Below, piece by piece: positions 30,555 to 39,389 of a stretch of 64,000 bases of DNA. Position 1 is the first letter of the stretch. Every line of letters starts with the position of its first letter. The DNA lies in assembly GCF_001598235.1 (NCBI RefSeq), contig NZ_BCYO01000003.1, forward strand, positions 1 through 64,000, written 5' to 3'. Origin of the DNA: Polaromonas jejuensis NBRC 106434 (GTDB lineage: Bacteria; Pseudomonadota; Gammaproteobacteria; Burkholderiales; Burkholderiaceae_C). A program made the position numbers and the translations under genes. The notes under the pieces were generated by a model that saw only the letters and a list, made by a program, of their open reading frames with translations, had not been told where the DNA came from and did no database searches.

Positions 30555-31871
30555 ATGGAAACAAAAACGCTTGATGGTGTTGAGAGCGCCCGCAGGCCTG
30601 CCGACAGCTTTGAAGCAGCCACCTATAACAAGGTCGGCTGGCGTCTGATCCCCTTCCTGCTGCTTTGCTATGTCGTTGCATATCTTGATCGCGTCAATGT
30701 TGGATTCGCCAAGCTGCAGATGCTGCAAGACCTGAATCTTAGCGAGACGGTTTATGGGCTGGGGGCGGGTATTTTTTTCATCGGCTATTTTCTGTTCGAG
30801 GTCCCGAGCAATGTGATCCTGCATCGGGTCGGCGCGCGCATCTGGATTGCGCGCATCATGGTGACCTGGGGGGTGATTTCGGCGGCGATGATGTTCGTCA
30901 CATCGGCGACGAGTTTCTACGTGCTGCGCTTCCTGCTCGGTGTGGCCGAGGCGGGCTTCTTTCCCGGCATCATTCTTTATCTGACCTACTGGTACCCCGC
31001 CGAACGCCGGGGTCGCATGACCGCGCTGTTCATGACGGCGATCGCGCTGTCTGGCGTTATCGGCGGGCCGCTGTCGGGCTGGATCATGCACAGCTTTGCC
31101 GGTGTGAACGGTTTGAAAGACTGGCAGTGGCTCTTTATTCTTGAAGGCCTGCCCTCGATCATCATGGGCATCGTCACATTCTTTTATCTTGATGACCGGA
31201 TCGCCCATGCGAAATGGCTGACGCCGCAAGAAAAGGCACTGCTCGAACGCAACATTGTCGCGGAGAACGCCGGCAAGCAGGACCTCGAAATTGGCGCGGT
31301 ATTCACTGATCCAAGGGTCTGGCTGATGAGCCTGATCTACTTCAGCTTTGTGATGGGGCTTTACGGCGTCAGCTTTTGGTTGCCAACAATAATCAAGGCC
31401 ACCGGCGTGAAAGATGCGCTGCAGATTGGTCTGCTGACCGCCATTCCCTTCGGTTTCGGAGTGGTTGCGATGGTCCTGGTGTCTCGCAGCGCCGATCGTA
31501 GCCGCGAACGACGCTGGCATATTGCCATTCCTGCGCTCTTGGGCGCTGCCGGCCTGGTGCTCAGCGCCGTTTGGGGGCAAAACACGGGACTTGCCATGGC
31601 AGCATTGACGCTGGCGACCATGGGTATCCTGACAACGCTGCCCTTGTTCTGGAGCCTGCCGACGGCGTTTCTTGCCGGAGCTGGCGCAGCAGCCGGGATT
31701 GCACTGATTAACTCCCTCGGGAATCTCGCTGGCTTTGTCAGTCCGTTTCTGGTTGGCTGGCTGAAGGACCTGACGCAAAGTACGAACACGGGCATGTATT
31801 TGCTGGCAGCGTCGATGGTGCTTGGCGCGCTGCTCACGCTGAGCGTGCCGGCTCGACTCGTCAACAAGTAA
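30555..31871 (+). CDS. MFS transporter, anion:cation symporter (ACS) family
   Basis: A 438-residue, 12-helix transporter. YLDRVNVGFAKLQM and GYFLFEVPSNVILHRVGAR, followed by RFLLGVAEAGFFPGIILYLTYWYP, are the signatures of the ACS group (tartrate, glucarate, phthalate and other organic-acid uptake). The start at 30555 has GAGGAG 10 bases upstream. Downstream and convergent lies a decayed erythronate-dehydrogenase-like remnant, which hints that the original substrate was a sugar acid such as erythronate; the phthalate genes 16 kb away are another possible link. Confidence 0.88.
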   Translation: METKTLDGVESARRPADSFEAATYNKVGWRLIPFLLLCYVVAYLDRVNVGFAKLQMLQDLNLSETVYGLGAGIFFIGYFLFEVPSNVILHRVGARIWIARIMVTWGVISAAMMFVTSATSFYVLRFLLGVAEAGFFPGIILYLTYWYPAERRGRMTALFMTAIALSGVIGGPLSGWIMHSFAGVNGLKDWQWLFILEGLPSIIMGIVTFFYLDDRIAHAKWLTPQEKALLERNIVAENAGKQDLEIGAVFTDPRVWLMSLIYFSFVMGLYGVSFWLPTIIKATGVKDALQIGLLTAIPFGFGVVAMVLVSRSADRSRERRWHIAIPALLGAAGLVLSAVWGQNTGLAMAALTLATMGILTTLPLFWSLPTAFLAGAGAAAGIALINSLGNLAGFVSPFLVGWLKDLTQSTNTGMYLLAASMVLGALLTLSVPARLVNK

Positions 31872-31877
31872 CCTGGT

Positions 31878-32165
31878 CTAGGAGCGCATCTCTGTTGTGA
31901 CGGCATCCGCGTTGTCACGCAGGTATTCGCTGATGAAAGACTCAAAGTTGCTGGCTGGCATAAGACCAAGCCCTCTAGCCCGCGCGGCATCGATCGTCGC
32001 GGGCCAGCGGGTCACGATACTGGCGATGGCCGGATCCGGCGTCCAGTCAATCATCTCGGCCGCAGATTTGCCAGCGCCGCGGCCATGTGGCTGTGAGGGT
32101 CGGCAGGTTGATGGCCGTGCGGGCGCCCCCATTCGGCGTCGCTGGCTTGCGCCGTGCGGCAGTCC
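31878..32165 (-). pseudogene. remnant of NAD-dependent D-erythronate dehydrogenase-like epimerase (3' end)
   Basis: The minus strand encodes EMIDWTPDPAIASIVTRWP and then DAARARGLGL and FESFISEYLRD, the C-terminal pattern of DenD-type NAD-dependent epimerase/dehydrogenases. Upstream, the expected preceding segments appear in other frames: INLPTLT in one, MAAALA in a second, then KSAAEMIDW in the third. At least two frameshifts therefore separate them, and the N-terminal two thirds (nucleotide-binding domain) is missing. A start-to-stop frame of 111 codons exists here, but its first half is not protein-like. I read this as a decayed gene, not a short functional one. Confidence 0.7.
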
Positions 32166-32240
32166 GTCAATCGTGCGGTCGGGTGAAGACAGGGCCCCAG
32201 CGCCGGCCACCACAATAGTTGCAAGCCCTGCACCACAAAA

Positions 32241-32266
32241 AAAAGCCCGGCTTGCCGGGCTTTTTT
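32241..32266 (-). terminator. rho-independent terminator after the ETF-QO gene
   Basis: AAAAGCCCGGC and GCCGGGCTTTTTT form a strong GC stem flanked by A- and T-runs, so it can work in both directions. It lies about 20 bases past the stop of the ETF-quinone oxidoreductase gene on the minus strand. Confidence 0.85.
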
Positions 32267-32284
32267 AACAAGAGTGCGCAGCGC

Positions 32285-33970
32285 TTACATGCCGCTGTAG
32301 TTGGGCCCGCCGCCGCCCTCCGGCGTGACCCAGACGATGTTTTGCGTCGGGTCCTTGATGTCGCAGGTCTTGCAGTGCACGCAGTTTTGCGCGTTGATCT
32401 GCAGGCGATCGCTGTTGTCCTCGTTCTTCACAAACTCATACACGCCGGCCGGGCAGTAGCGGCTTTCGGGGCCGGCGTATTTGGCCAGGTTGATGTTGAC
32501 CGGCACGCCGGCGTCCTTGAGCGTGAGATGCGCAGGCTGCTGCTCTTCGTGGTTGGTGTTGGACACAAACACAGAACTCAAACGGTCAAAGCTGATTTTG
32601 TTGTCGGGCTTGGGATAGACGATGGGTGTGCACTCGGCCGCCGGCTTGAGCATGGCGTAGTCCGGCTGGCTGCGGTGAATCGTCCACGGCGGGCTCTTGA
32701 TGCCCAGTTTGGGCAGCAGCCACTGCTCGATGCCCGTCATGAGCGAGCCCATGTACACGCCCTTCTTGAACCAGGCCTTGAAGTTGCGCGACTGGTTCAG
32801 CTCCTGCGCCAGCCAGCTCTTGGCATAGGCCTCGGGGTAGGCGCTCAGTTCGTCGTGCTGGCGGCCGGCGGTCACGGCCGCATAGGCGGCTTCGGCGGCC
32901 AGCATGCCGGTCTTGATGGCGGCGTGGCTGCCCTTGATGCGGCTGGCGTTGAGGTAACCGGCTTCGCAGCCTACCAGGGCGCCGCCGGGGAACACGGTCT
33001 TGGGCAGGCTCAGGGCGCCGCCCGCCGTGATGGCGCGCGCGCCATAGCTGATGCGCTTGCCGCCTTCCAGGTATTGGCGGATAGCGGGGTGGGTTTTCCA
33101 GCGCTGCATTTCTTCAAATGGGCTGAGGTAGGGGTTGCTGTAGTCCAGACCGGTGACAAAGCCGAGCGTGACCTTGTTGTCTTCCAGGTGGTACATGAAA
33201 CCGCCGCCGTAGGTCTGACTGTCCATGGGCCAGCCGGCGGTGTGCACGACCAGGCCGGGCTTGTGTTTGGACGAATCGATTTCCCAGAGTTCCTTCACGC
33301 CCAGTGCGTAGGCCTGCGGGTCCTTGCCTTCGTCGAGCTTGAAGCGGCTGATCAGCTGGCGGCCCAGGTGGCCGCGCGCGCCTTCGGCAAACACGGTGTA
33401 TTTGCCGTGCAGTTCCATGCCGAGCTGGAAGTTGTCGGTCGGCTCGCCGTCTTTGCCGATACCCAGGTTGCCGGTGGCCACGCCCTTGACTGAGCCGTCC
33501 TCGTTGTAGAGCACTTCGGCAGCGGCAAAGCCGGGGAAAATTTCAACGCCGAGGTTTTCCGCCTGCTGCGCCAGCCAGCGCACCACATTGCCGAGGCTGA
33601 TGACGTAATTGCCTTCGTTGTGAAAGCAGTCGGGCACCAGAAAATTGGGCGTCTTGGTCGCGCCGGTTTCGCTGAGGAACAGCACTTCGTCGCTGGTGAC
33701 AGGCTGGTTCAGCGGCGCGCCCTGGGCCTTCCAGTCGGGAATCAGTTCGGTGAGGGCCTTGGGGTCCATCACCGCGCCCGAGAGAATGTGCGCGCCGGGC
33801 TCGGAGCCTTTTTCCAGTACCACGACGGAAATGTCCGTGCCCTTTTCGGCCGCGAGTTGTTTGAGGCGAATCGCCGTGGACAGGCCGCCGGGGCCGCCGC
33901 CCACAACGACGACGTCATATTCCATGGCCTCACGGGGGCCGAACTGGGCCAGAATTTCTTGGTTATTCAT
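32285..33970 (-). CDS. electron transfer flavoprotein-ubiquinone oxidoreductase
   Basis: A 561-residue membrane-associated flavoprotein that passes electrons from ETF (fatty- and amino-acid oxidation) to ubiquinone. The FAD-binding Rossmann motif VVVGGGPGGLSTAIRL is at residues 20-36. The C-terminal 4Fe-4S domain has cysteines in YCPAGVYEF and NCVHCKTCDIKDPTQNI. Length and domain order match bacterial and mitochondrial ETF-QO. It is a single-gene unit with a strong terminator downstream; the divergent neighbour encodes an SDR enzyme. Confidence 0.96.
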   Translation of the reverse strand: MNNQEILAQFGPREAMEYDVVVVGGGPGGLSTAIRLKQLAAEKGTDISVVVLEKGSEPGAHILSGAVMDPKALTELIPDWKAQGAPLNQPVTSDEVLFLSETGATKTPNFLVPDCFHNEGNYVISLGNVVRWLAQQAENLGVEIFPGFAAAEVLYNEDGSVKGVATGNLGIGKDGEPTDNFQLGMELHGKYTVFAEGARGHLGRQLISRFKLDEGKDPQAYALGVKELWEIDSSKHKPGLVVHTAGWPMDSQTYGGGFMYHLEDNKVTLGFVTGLDYSNPYLSPFEEMQRWKTHPAIRQYLEGGKRISYGARAITAGGALSLPKTVFPGGALVGCEAGYLNASRIKGSHAAIKTGMLAAEAAYAAVTAGRQHDELSAYPEAYAKSWLAQELNQSRNFKAWFKKGVYMGSLMTGIEQWLLPKLGIKSPPWTIHRSQPDYAMLKPAAECTPIVYPKPDNKISFDRLSSVFVSNTNHEEQQPAHLTLKDAGVPVNINLAKYAGPESRYCPAGVYEFVKNEDNSDRLQINAQNCVHCKTCDIKDPTQNIVWVTPEGGGGPNYSGM

Positions 33971-34084
33971 CGGGGACTCGCTGATAATGAATTTCAGGAT
34001 AGGTTCTTTGTCTCGCCGCTGATTTTATGTTGCGAATGCAGATAGCCCGAATAGTCGTTCATCTTTCATCGGGAGGAGTCTCCA

Positions 34085-34867
34085 ATGGCCTACAGTTTGG
34101 ATCTTTCGGGACGTGTCGCCCTGGTGACCGGCGCTTCTGGCGGATTGGGTGCGCAGTTCGCAAAAACACTGAGCCGGGCCGGCGCTGCCGTGGTGCTGGC
34201 CAGCCGCAGACTCGACAAGCTCAAGGAACTGCGCGCGCAAATTGAGGCCGAGGGCGGCGATGCGCACGCGGTATCGCTCGATGTGACGGACTACGCCAGC
34301 ATCAAGGCCGGCGTGGCCCATGCCGAAACCGAGGTCGGCCCTATCGACATTCTCGTCAACAATTCCGGCGTGAGCACGACGCAGCGCCTGCAGGAAGTGG
34401 CCGAAGAAGACTACGACTTCATTTTCAACACCAACGTGAAGGGCGCGTTTTTTGTCGCCCAGGAAGTCGGCAAGCGCATGCTGGCCCGCGCCAAGGGGGC
34501 GGCACCCGGCACCTACGCGGGGGGGCGCATCATCAACATCGCCTCCATGGCGGGGCTGCGCGTGCTGCCGCAAATCGGCGTGTACTGCATGAGCAAGGCC
34601 GCCGTGGTGCAAATGACCAAGGCCATGGCGCTGGAGTGGGGCAAGTTCGGCATCAACGTCAACGCCATTTGCCCGGGCTACATCGACACCGAGATCAACC
34701 ACCACCACTGGGAAACCGAGCCGGGCCAAAAGCTGGTGCAGATGCTGCCGCGCAAGCGCATTGGCAAGCCGCAAGACCTGGACGCGCTGCTGGTCATGCT
34801 GGCCAGCGCTGAGAGCCACTTCGTCAACGGCGCCATCATTGCGGCCGACGACGGTTTCGGCGTCTGA
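34085..34867 (+). CDS. short-chain dehydrogenase/reductase (SDR)
   Basis: A 260-residue classical SDR. It has the cofactor motif TGASGGLGAQFAK at residues 14-26, NNSGVSTT, the catalytic Ser in NIASMAGL and the Tyr/Lys pair in GVYCMSKAAVVQ, with the PGYIDTEI segment after it. NAD(P)-dependent; many close homologs in Burkholderiales act on acyl-CoA or alcohol substrates, and the position opposite ETF-QO would suit beta-oxidation. That link is inference. GGGAGGAG precedes the ATG. Confidence 0.9.
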   Translation: MAYSLDLSGRVALVTGASGGLGAQFAKTLSRAGAAVVLASRRLDKLKELRAQIEAEGGDAHAVSLDVTDYASIKAGVAHAETEVGPIDILVNNSGVSTTQRLQEVAEEDYDFIFNTNVKGAFFVAQEVGKRMLARAKGAAPGTYAGGRIINIASMAGLRVLPQIGVYCMSKAAVVQMTKAMALEWGKFGINVNAICPGYIDTEINHHHWETEPGQKLVQMLPRKRIGKPQDLDALLVMLASAESHFVNGAIIAADDGFGV

Positions 34868-34917
34868 ATGATGGCTGGAGGGCGTCCGGTTTCCGAAAAT
34901 AAAAAACCAGCCAGCGC

Positions 34918-35820
34918 ATGCTGACGGGGGTGCTGGCGGGGCTCGCGGCGGGCGCGCTGTGGGGCCTGGTGTTTGTGGTGCCGCGCATGCTCACCATGGG
35001 CGAGGGCGGTTATTCCTCGGTGGACCTCACGGCCGGTCGCTTTGCCGTTTACGGCGTGGTGGCTGCCGCCGTGATGCTGCTGGGCCTGGGGCGCCGGCGC
35101 TGGCCCACGCCGCGGCAGGCCGGGGCCGCGCTGGTCATGAGCGTGCTGGGCTTTAGCGGCTACTACCTGCTGCTGGTGCTGGCCATCCGCGATGCGGGCA
35201 CGGAAGTGCCCACCCTCATCATAGGCACCATCCCCCTGTGGATCATGCTGCTGGGCAAGCCGCTGGGCCTGCGCTGGTCAGCGCTGCTGCCGGGGCTGCT
35301 GCTTACCTTCGCGGGCCTGCTGCTCATGATGGGTTCCACGCAGGGCGCGGGCGCCGGCGATGCCACGCATTTCTGGCGCGGCATTGTCTTTGCCTTGATC
35401 TCGCTGCTGTGCTGGACGGTGTTCGCCATTGTCAATTCGGCCTGGCTCAAGAGGCACCCCGAGGTCAATGCCACCGACTGGGCCAACTGGCTGGGCGTGG
35501 CCACCGGCCTGGGCGCGCTGCTGATGTGGCTGGCGGCGGGCTCCGGGGCCGGCGTGCTGGCGGCACGTGAAGAGCGGGCCAGCTTTGCCCTGTTGTGCGT
35601 GATGGCCGGTTTCGGCTCGACCTGGCTGGCCACCATTTTGTGGAACATGGCCAGCCAGCGGCTCAGCGCCAGCCTGTGCGGGCAGCTCATCGTCAGCGAA
35701 ACCATTTTTGCGCTGCTGTATTCTTTTGCCTGGGACGGCCATTGGCCCACGCCCGCGCAGTTCGGTGCCTGCGTACTGTTCACGCTGGGCATTCTTTCCT
35801 CCATACGGGCTCACCGCTGA
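34918..35820 (+). CDS. DMT-superfamily (EamA) transporter
   Basis: A 300-residue protein with ten hydrophobic helices in two EamA repeats (about residues 1-140 and 150-300). The opening LAGLAAGALWGLVFVVPRML and the late LCGQLIVSETIFALLYSFAWDG are typical of the family. Substrate unknown; members export or import amino acids and metabolites. It follows the SDR gene by 50 bases, and the thioesterase gene starts 23 bases downstream, suggesting one transcript. Confidence 0.88.
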   Translation: MLTGVLAGLAAGALWGLVFVVPRMLTMGEGGYSSVDLTAGRFAVYGVVAAAVMLLGLGRRRWPTPRQAGAALVMSVLGFSGYYLLLVLAIRDAGTEVPTLIIGTIPLWIMLLGKPLGLRWSALLPGLLLTFAGLLLMMGSTQGAGAGDATHFWRGIVFALISLLCWTVFAIVNSAWLKRHPEVNATDWANWLGVATGLGALLMWLAAGSGAGVLAAREERASFALLCVMAGFGSTWLATILWNMASQRLSASLCGQLIVSETIFALLYSFAWDGHWPTPAQFGACVLFTLGILSSIRAHR

Positions 35821-35843
35821 GTCAGCTTGAGCGACCCTGGCGC

Positions 35844-36266
35844 ATGAAAATTGAAATTCCCGAAAAGAAGAAACTGGTCCACGAGATGCGCATCGCCATT
35901 CGCTGGGGCGACATGGACGCGATGGGCCACCTCAACAACGGCACTTACTTTCGTTACCTGGAAACCATACGCATCGACTGGATGTACACCATTGGATGCA
36001 AGCCCGACCCGCAGGGCGAGGGGCCGGTGATCGTCAATGCCTTTTGCAATTTCTATAAGCAGCTCGAATACCCGCGCGACGTGCTGGTCAAGATGTATGT
36101 GAGCGACCCCGGCCGCACCACCTTTGAAAGCTGGGCGACGATGGCGCGCGCGGACCAACCCGATGTGATCTGTGCCGCAGGCGGCGCCACCACGATCTGG
36201 GTGGACTTTCCGGCGCAAAAAGCCAAGACCCTGCCGCACTGGATGCGCCAGCTGGTTGAGGGCTGA
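35844..36266 (+). CDS. hotdog-fold acyl-CoA thioesterase (4HBT family)
   Basis: A 140-residue single-domain thioesterase. RWGDMDAMGHLNNGTYFRYLE carries the conserved catalytic Asp and helix of the 4-hydroxybenzoyl-CoA thioesterase/YbgC group. The ATG at 35844 is chosen because it gives the standard length; the frame is open further upstream inside the transporter gene. It hydrolyses an acyl-CoA to free acid and CoA. Confidence 0.88.
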   Translation: MKIEIPEKKKLVHEMRIAIRWGDMDAMGHLNNGTYFRYLETIRIDWMYTIGCKPDPQGEGPVIVNAFCNFYKQLEYPRDVLVKMYVSDPGRTTFESWATMARADQPDVICAAGGATTIWVDFPAQKAKTLPHWMRQLVEG

Positions 36267-36302
36267 ATTTGAGTTTAATGTGGCGCCTGCCCTTTGTCGA
36301 TG

Positions 36303-36338
36303 GGCGTAGATGGCTATCAAATTAATAGCGACTACGCC
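36303..36338. repeat. dispersed palindrome, extended form
   Basis: A nested palindrome: outer arms GGCGTAG (36303-36309) and CTACGCC (36332-36338), inner GCTATCAAATTAATAGC (36313-36329). It could form a long cruciform or an RNA hairpin between the convergent thioesterase and TctC-type genes. It is the most complete copy of the repeat in this window. Confidence 0.75.
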
Positions 36339-36384
36339 AGTGCCAGAAGCCGGGTAGGACATTGACCGTGCCGGCGCTGTCAAC

Positions 36385-37383
36385 TCAGTCGAGCTTGAGC
36401 CCCTTCTTGGCAATCAAATCGCCATACGTGGCCGTGTCGCTCTTGATGCGCTGCGCGAGTGCGGTGGCGGAGGTGTCGTCGGCTTTCCAGCCCAGCAGAA
36501 AGAGTTTTTGCCGCATCTCGCGCGAGCCGAGGATTTTGCCGAACTCGCTGCTCAGGCGCGCCTGGTGCGCTGCCGGCATTTTGGCGGGCGCCATGACCGC
36601 GTTCCACACTTCGATGTTGGTGGTTTTGGCGCCGATTTCCTGCATCGAAGGCAGCTCGGGTTCCAGTGGACTGCGTTTGGCCGAGGTCACGGCCACGGCC
36701 GTCAGTTTGCCCGCCTGCACCATCGGCATGACGGTCGATGCGGGCAGCAAGGTCATATGCACTTGTCCGCCCATCATGGCGTTGAGAATGGGCGGGCCGC
36801 CGTTGAATGGCACATGCAGTGGGTTGATGCCCAGCTGTTCCTTGACCAGCTCCATGCCCAGATGGCTGCCTGAGCCGGCACCTATGGAGCCGTAAGCGAG
36901 TTTGTCGCCGCTGGCGCGGACCTGTTTGATGTAATCGTCCACCGAACTTGTGATCGCTGATTTCGGCGCCACCCAGATCAGCGGCGCCGCGCCGATCAGG
37001 GCGATAGGCGCCAAGTCCTTCAGGGGGTCATAGGGCAGCTTGGCATAGAGGAATTTGGAGCTGGTCAGTGGGCCGTTGCCGATGACGCCGATGGTGTGGC
37101 CATCGTCGGCCTTGGCCGTGATATCGGCGCCGATGTTGCCGCTGGCACCGGGCCTGTTCTCCACGATCACGGGCTGGCCCAGGGCCCTGGACAGTGGCTC
37201 GGCCAGCATGCGGGCCTGGATGTCGGGTGAGGAGCCGCTGGGATAACCCACGATGATGCGCACGGCTTTGCTTGGCCAGGCGGCTTGGGTCTGGGCACCG
37301 GCGGCCAGCGGCAGCAACGCCAGGCCGAGCAGGGTCAGCCCGGCGCGGGTCAAGAAGGATGGTTTAGTGCGAGTCATGGTCAT
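36385..37383 (-). CDS. Bug/TctC-family periplasmic solute-binding protein
   Basis: A 332-residue exported protein. An N-terminal signal peptide (about 30 residues, ending in PLAAGAQTQA) precedes the Bug-type mature domain: VRIIVGYPSGSSPDIQARML, then GQPVIVENRPGASGNIGAD. This family binds organic acids for tripartite tricarboxylate transporters or as orphan receptors, and is greatly expanded in Burkholderiales. No TctA/TctB membrane partner is near. It is downstream of the two-gene unit at 37457-39264 and on the same strand. Confidence 0.9.
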   Translation of the reverse strand: MTMTRTKPSFLTRAGLTLLGLALLPLAAGAQTQAAWPSKAVRIIVGYPSGSSPDIQARMLAEPLSRALGQPVIVENRPGASGNIGADITAKADDGHTIGVIGNGPLTSSKFLYAKLPYDPLKDLAPIALIGAAPLIWVAPKSAITSSVDDYIKQVRASGDKLAYGSIGAGSGSHLGMELVKEQLGINPLHVPFNGGPPILNAMMGGQVHMTLLPASTVMPMVQAGKLTAVAVTSAKRSPLEPELPSMQEIGAKTTNIEVWNAVMAPAKMPAAHQARLSSEFGKILGSREMRQKLFLLGWKADDTSATALAQRIKSDTATYGDLIAKKGLKLD

Positions 37384-37387
37384 GGCT

Positions 37388-37460
37388 CCTGCCGAGCCGC
37401 CTCAAAGGAGGCAAGCGCCCCCTTGGGGGGCAGCGAACAAATGTGAGCGTGGGGGTTCAT
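37388..37460. repeat. two small hairpins between the TctC-type and downstream gene
   Basis: GCCTCaaagGAGGC and GCCCCCTTGGGGGGC are two adjacent inverted repeats at about 37399-37432. The pair, followed by a GTGGGGG-like stretch, looks like a mobile or regulatory intergenic element. Only one copy is in the window. Confidence 0.4.
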
Positions 37461-38215
37461 AGGGTCTCCTGGTTTTTGAAGGCTTGAAACAGATGCGGGC
37501 GCGGCGGTTGGCGCGCGCTTGAAGGGCTGGCCAGTTCGTCCTGGCGGACCTGGCTCTGCAGTTCGAAAAAAGCGGGCGCTGAAACCGCTGTGGCCACGGG
37601 CGACAGGGCCTGCACCAGCGCGTGCGTGTGGGCGCGCAGGGCGGCACGGTCCATACCCTGCAGCATCACGACGAAGTCCGCGCCGGCTCCGGCAGCCTCG
37701 ACGGCGCTCGTGCGGTTGGCAATCGGGAAATCTTCTGACGCCACCGCCGTCCCCCAGTGGGTGCAGACGATCCTTGCCTGGTCCACCAGTTGCCCCAGCC
37801 GGGCTGCGGCTTGCGCGGCAAAAAGGTCCGCGTCGCCGCGCAAGTGCACGGTGGCCAGCTGCGTCGCCGTGGACTGGCCGTAAGCGCCCGACAGCGAGCA
37901 GGGCAGGCGCAAGAAGTCGCGCAGCTCGCTGCGCATGCGGGCCGACCAGGGGGTGGGATGGGTGAACACTTCGCGGTACTGCGCCGTGGCCAGGGCCTCG
38001 ACGGAGGCCAGCCAGTAGCAGGTGAAGTAGCGCGGTGGCTGCGCCGACGGCTCATCCTCATGCGAGCGGTAGCGCCGCGCTTCGATAAAGCCCGGCAGGC
38101 CGACGCGCTCGGGCACATGCTCGAACGTGTGCCAGGTGTCGTACTCCGGCTGCAGCTGCGGGCTGCTGATGCTGTTCCACAGGGCCAGGAAGGCGCGGGC
38201 GGTGGGACGTCTCAT
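37457..38215 (-). CDS. hypothetical protein, duplicated dimeric alpha-beta barrel-like
   Basis: A 252-residue protein resembling the DUF4286-type group: FLALWNSISSPQLQPEYDTW and HVPERVGLPGFIEARRYRS are recognisable, with a looser second repeat (ADFVVMLQGMDRAALRAH). No catalytic motif is evident. Its start overlaps the stop of the alcohol dehydrogenase gene by 4 bases, so it should share that enzyme's pathway. The C-terminal tail after residue 225 is Pro/Ser/Arg rich. Confidence 0.65.
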   Translation of the reverse strand: MRRPTARAFLALWNSISSPQLQPEYDTWHTFEHVPERVGLPGFIEARRYRSHEDEPSAQPPRYFTCYWLASVEALATAQYREVFTHPTPWSARMRSELRDFLRLPCSLSGAYGQSTATQLATVHLRGDADLFAAQAAARLGQLVDQARIVCTHWGTAVASEDFPIANRTSAVEAAGAGADFVVMLQGMDRAALRAHTHALVQALSPVATAVSAPAFFELQSQVRQDELASPSSARQPPRPHLFQAFKNQETL

Positions 38216-39264
38216 ACCGCGGCTTCAAGCTCGGGCTGCACCATGACCTTGGTCGCGACCTTGCTGCGGGCCAGCGCGAAACCTTCGTAGGCCAGCGACA
38301 GCGGCACGCGGTGCGTGATCATGTGGCGCAGCGTCTCCTGCTGATTGCGCATGAATTCCACCACCTCGGGCCAGGCTTGCTCCGGCGCGCGGTAGGAGCC
38401 GCGGATCTGCTGGTGCTGGCGGACCAGCGCCGTCAGGTCAATCGGCACCGGCGCCGCATGGATGCCGGTGATGACCAGCACCCCATGCGTTTTGAGGGCG
38501 CGCAGCGCCGGCTCGATCACGGCGGCAGCGCCGGTGGCTTCGATCACCACATCAAACTTGCCTTCCTGCAGGTAAGGCGTCAGGCCTTGTTCCATGCCCC
38601 CGTCGGCGAAATCGATGAGGTCGGTAAAACCCATTTTGCGCAGCACCTCGAAGCGCGCGGCGTCGCCATGGCCGGCCACCACGACCTGGCGCGCTCCGGC
38701 GGCCCACGCAAAGATGGCGATGCCCTGACCGATGTTGCCGGGGCCCAGCACCAGCACGCGATCGCCGCGTTGCACGTTGCCGGTGCGCACCGCCTCATGG
38801 CTCACGGTCAGGGGTTCGGTGAGGGCAGCCACCTCGGCGTCAACACCGGCGGGAATCGGCACGCAGTTGCGCGCCGGCACCAGCACCCAGGGGGCAAAGC
38901 CGCCGTCACGCGTCACGCCAATGCCGCGCCGCGTGACGCAGGCGTCGGGCTGGCCGGCCAGGCAGGCTTCGCAGCGGCCGCACACCACCGACGGCCGCAC
39001 GGCCACCAGCTGCTGCAAGGGCAGGCCGGCCACCCCCTCGCCGCGGGCGGCGACTTCGCCGCTGAACTCGTGGCCCACGGTGACCGGCAGCGCAGCCGTC
39101 ACAAAGTGATAGCTAGGGGTCCATTCGTCAATGTGCAGGTCGGTGCCGCAGACACCGGAGGATTTGACCTTGAGCAGCACCTCGCCCGGGCCGGGGGCGG
39201 GCGGGGGCGCGATGTCCTGGAGATCCAGGCCGCAGCCTGGTTTGAGTTTGCGCAGTGCGTGCAT
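38212..39264 (-). CDS. zinc-dependent medium-chain alcohol dehydrogenase
   Basis: A 350-residue MDR enzyme. Catalytic-zinc ligands are in SSGVCGTDLHIDEW and VGHEFSGEV; the structural-zinc cysteines are in CGRCEACLAGQPDAC; the NAD(P) site is VLVLGPGNIGQGIAI. It resembles threonine/sorbitol-type dehydrogenases more than ethanol dehydrogenases. It is co-translated with the hypothetical gene (overlap 38212-38215), and the TctC-type binding protein gene follows. A divergent LysR gene at 39390 is the likely regulator. Confidence 0.9.
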   Translation of the reverse strand: MHALRKLKPGCGLDLQDIAPPPAPGPGEVLLKVKSSGVCGTDLHIDEWTPSYHFVTAALPVTVGHEFSGEVAARGEGVAGLPLQQLVAVRPSVVCGRCEACLAGQPDACVTRRGIGVTRDGGFAPWVLVPARNCVPIPAGVDAEVAALTEPLTVSHEAVRTGNVQRGDRVLVLGPGNIGQGIAIFAWAAGARQVVVAGHGDAARFEVLRKMGFTDLIDFADGGMEQGLTPYLQEGKFDVVIEATGAAAVIEPALRALKTHGVLVITGIHAAPVPIDLTALVRQHQQIRGSYRAPEQAWPEVVEFMRNQQETLRHMITHRVPLSLAYEGFALARSKVATKVMVQPELEAAV

Positions 39265-39389
39265 CGTGGGTTCACATCAGTGGGGAAGGAGCCCGAAGTG
39301 TCGACCGCCCTGATTCATACGTCAAAGACCGAGTTTGTATTTGAAGCATACTTATTGGATATGGCAACCGGGATGAAGGAGAGCTGTCC

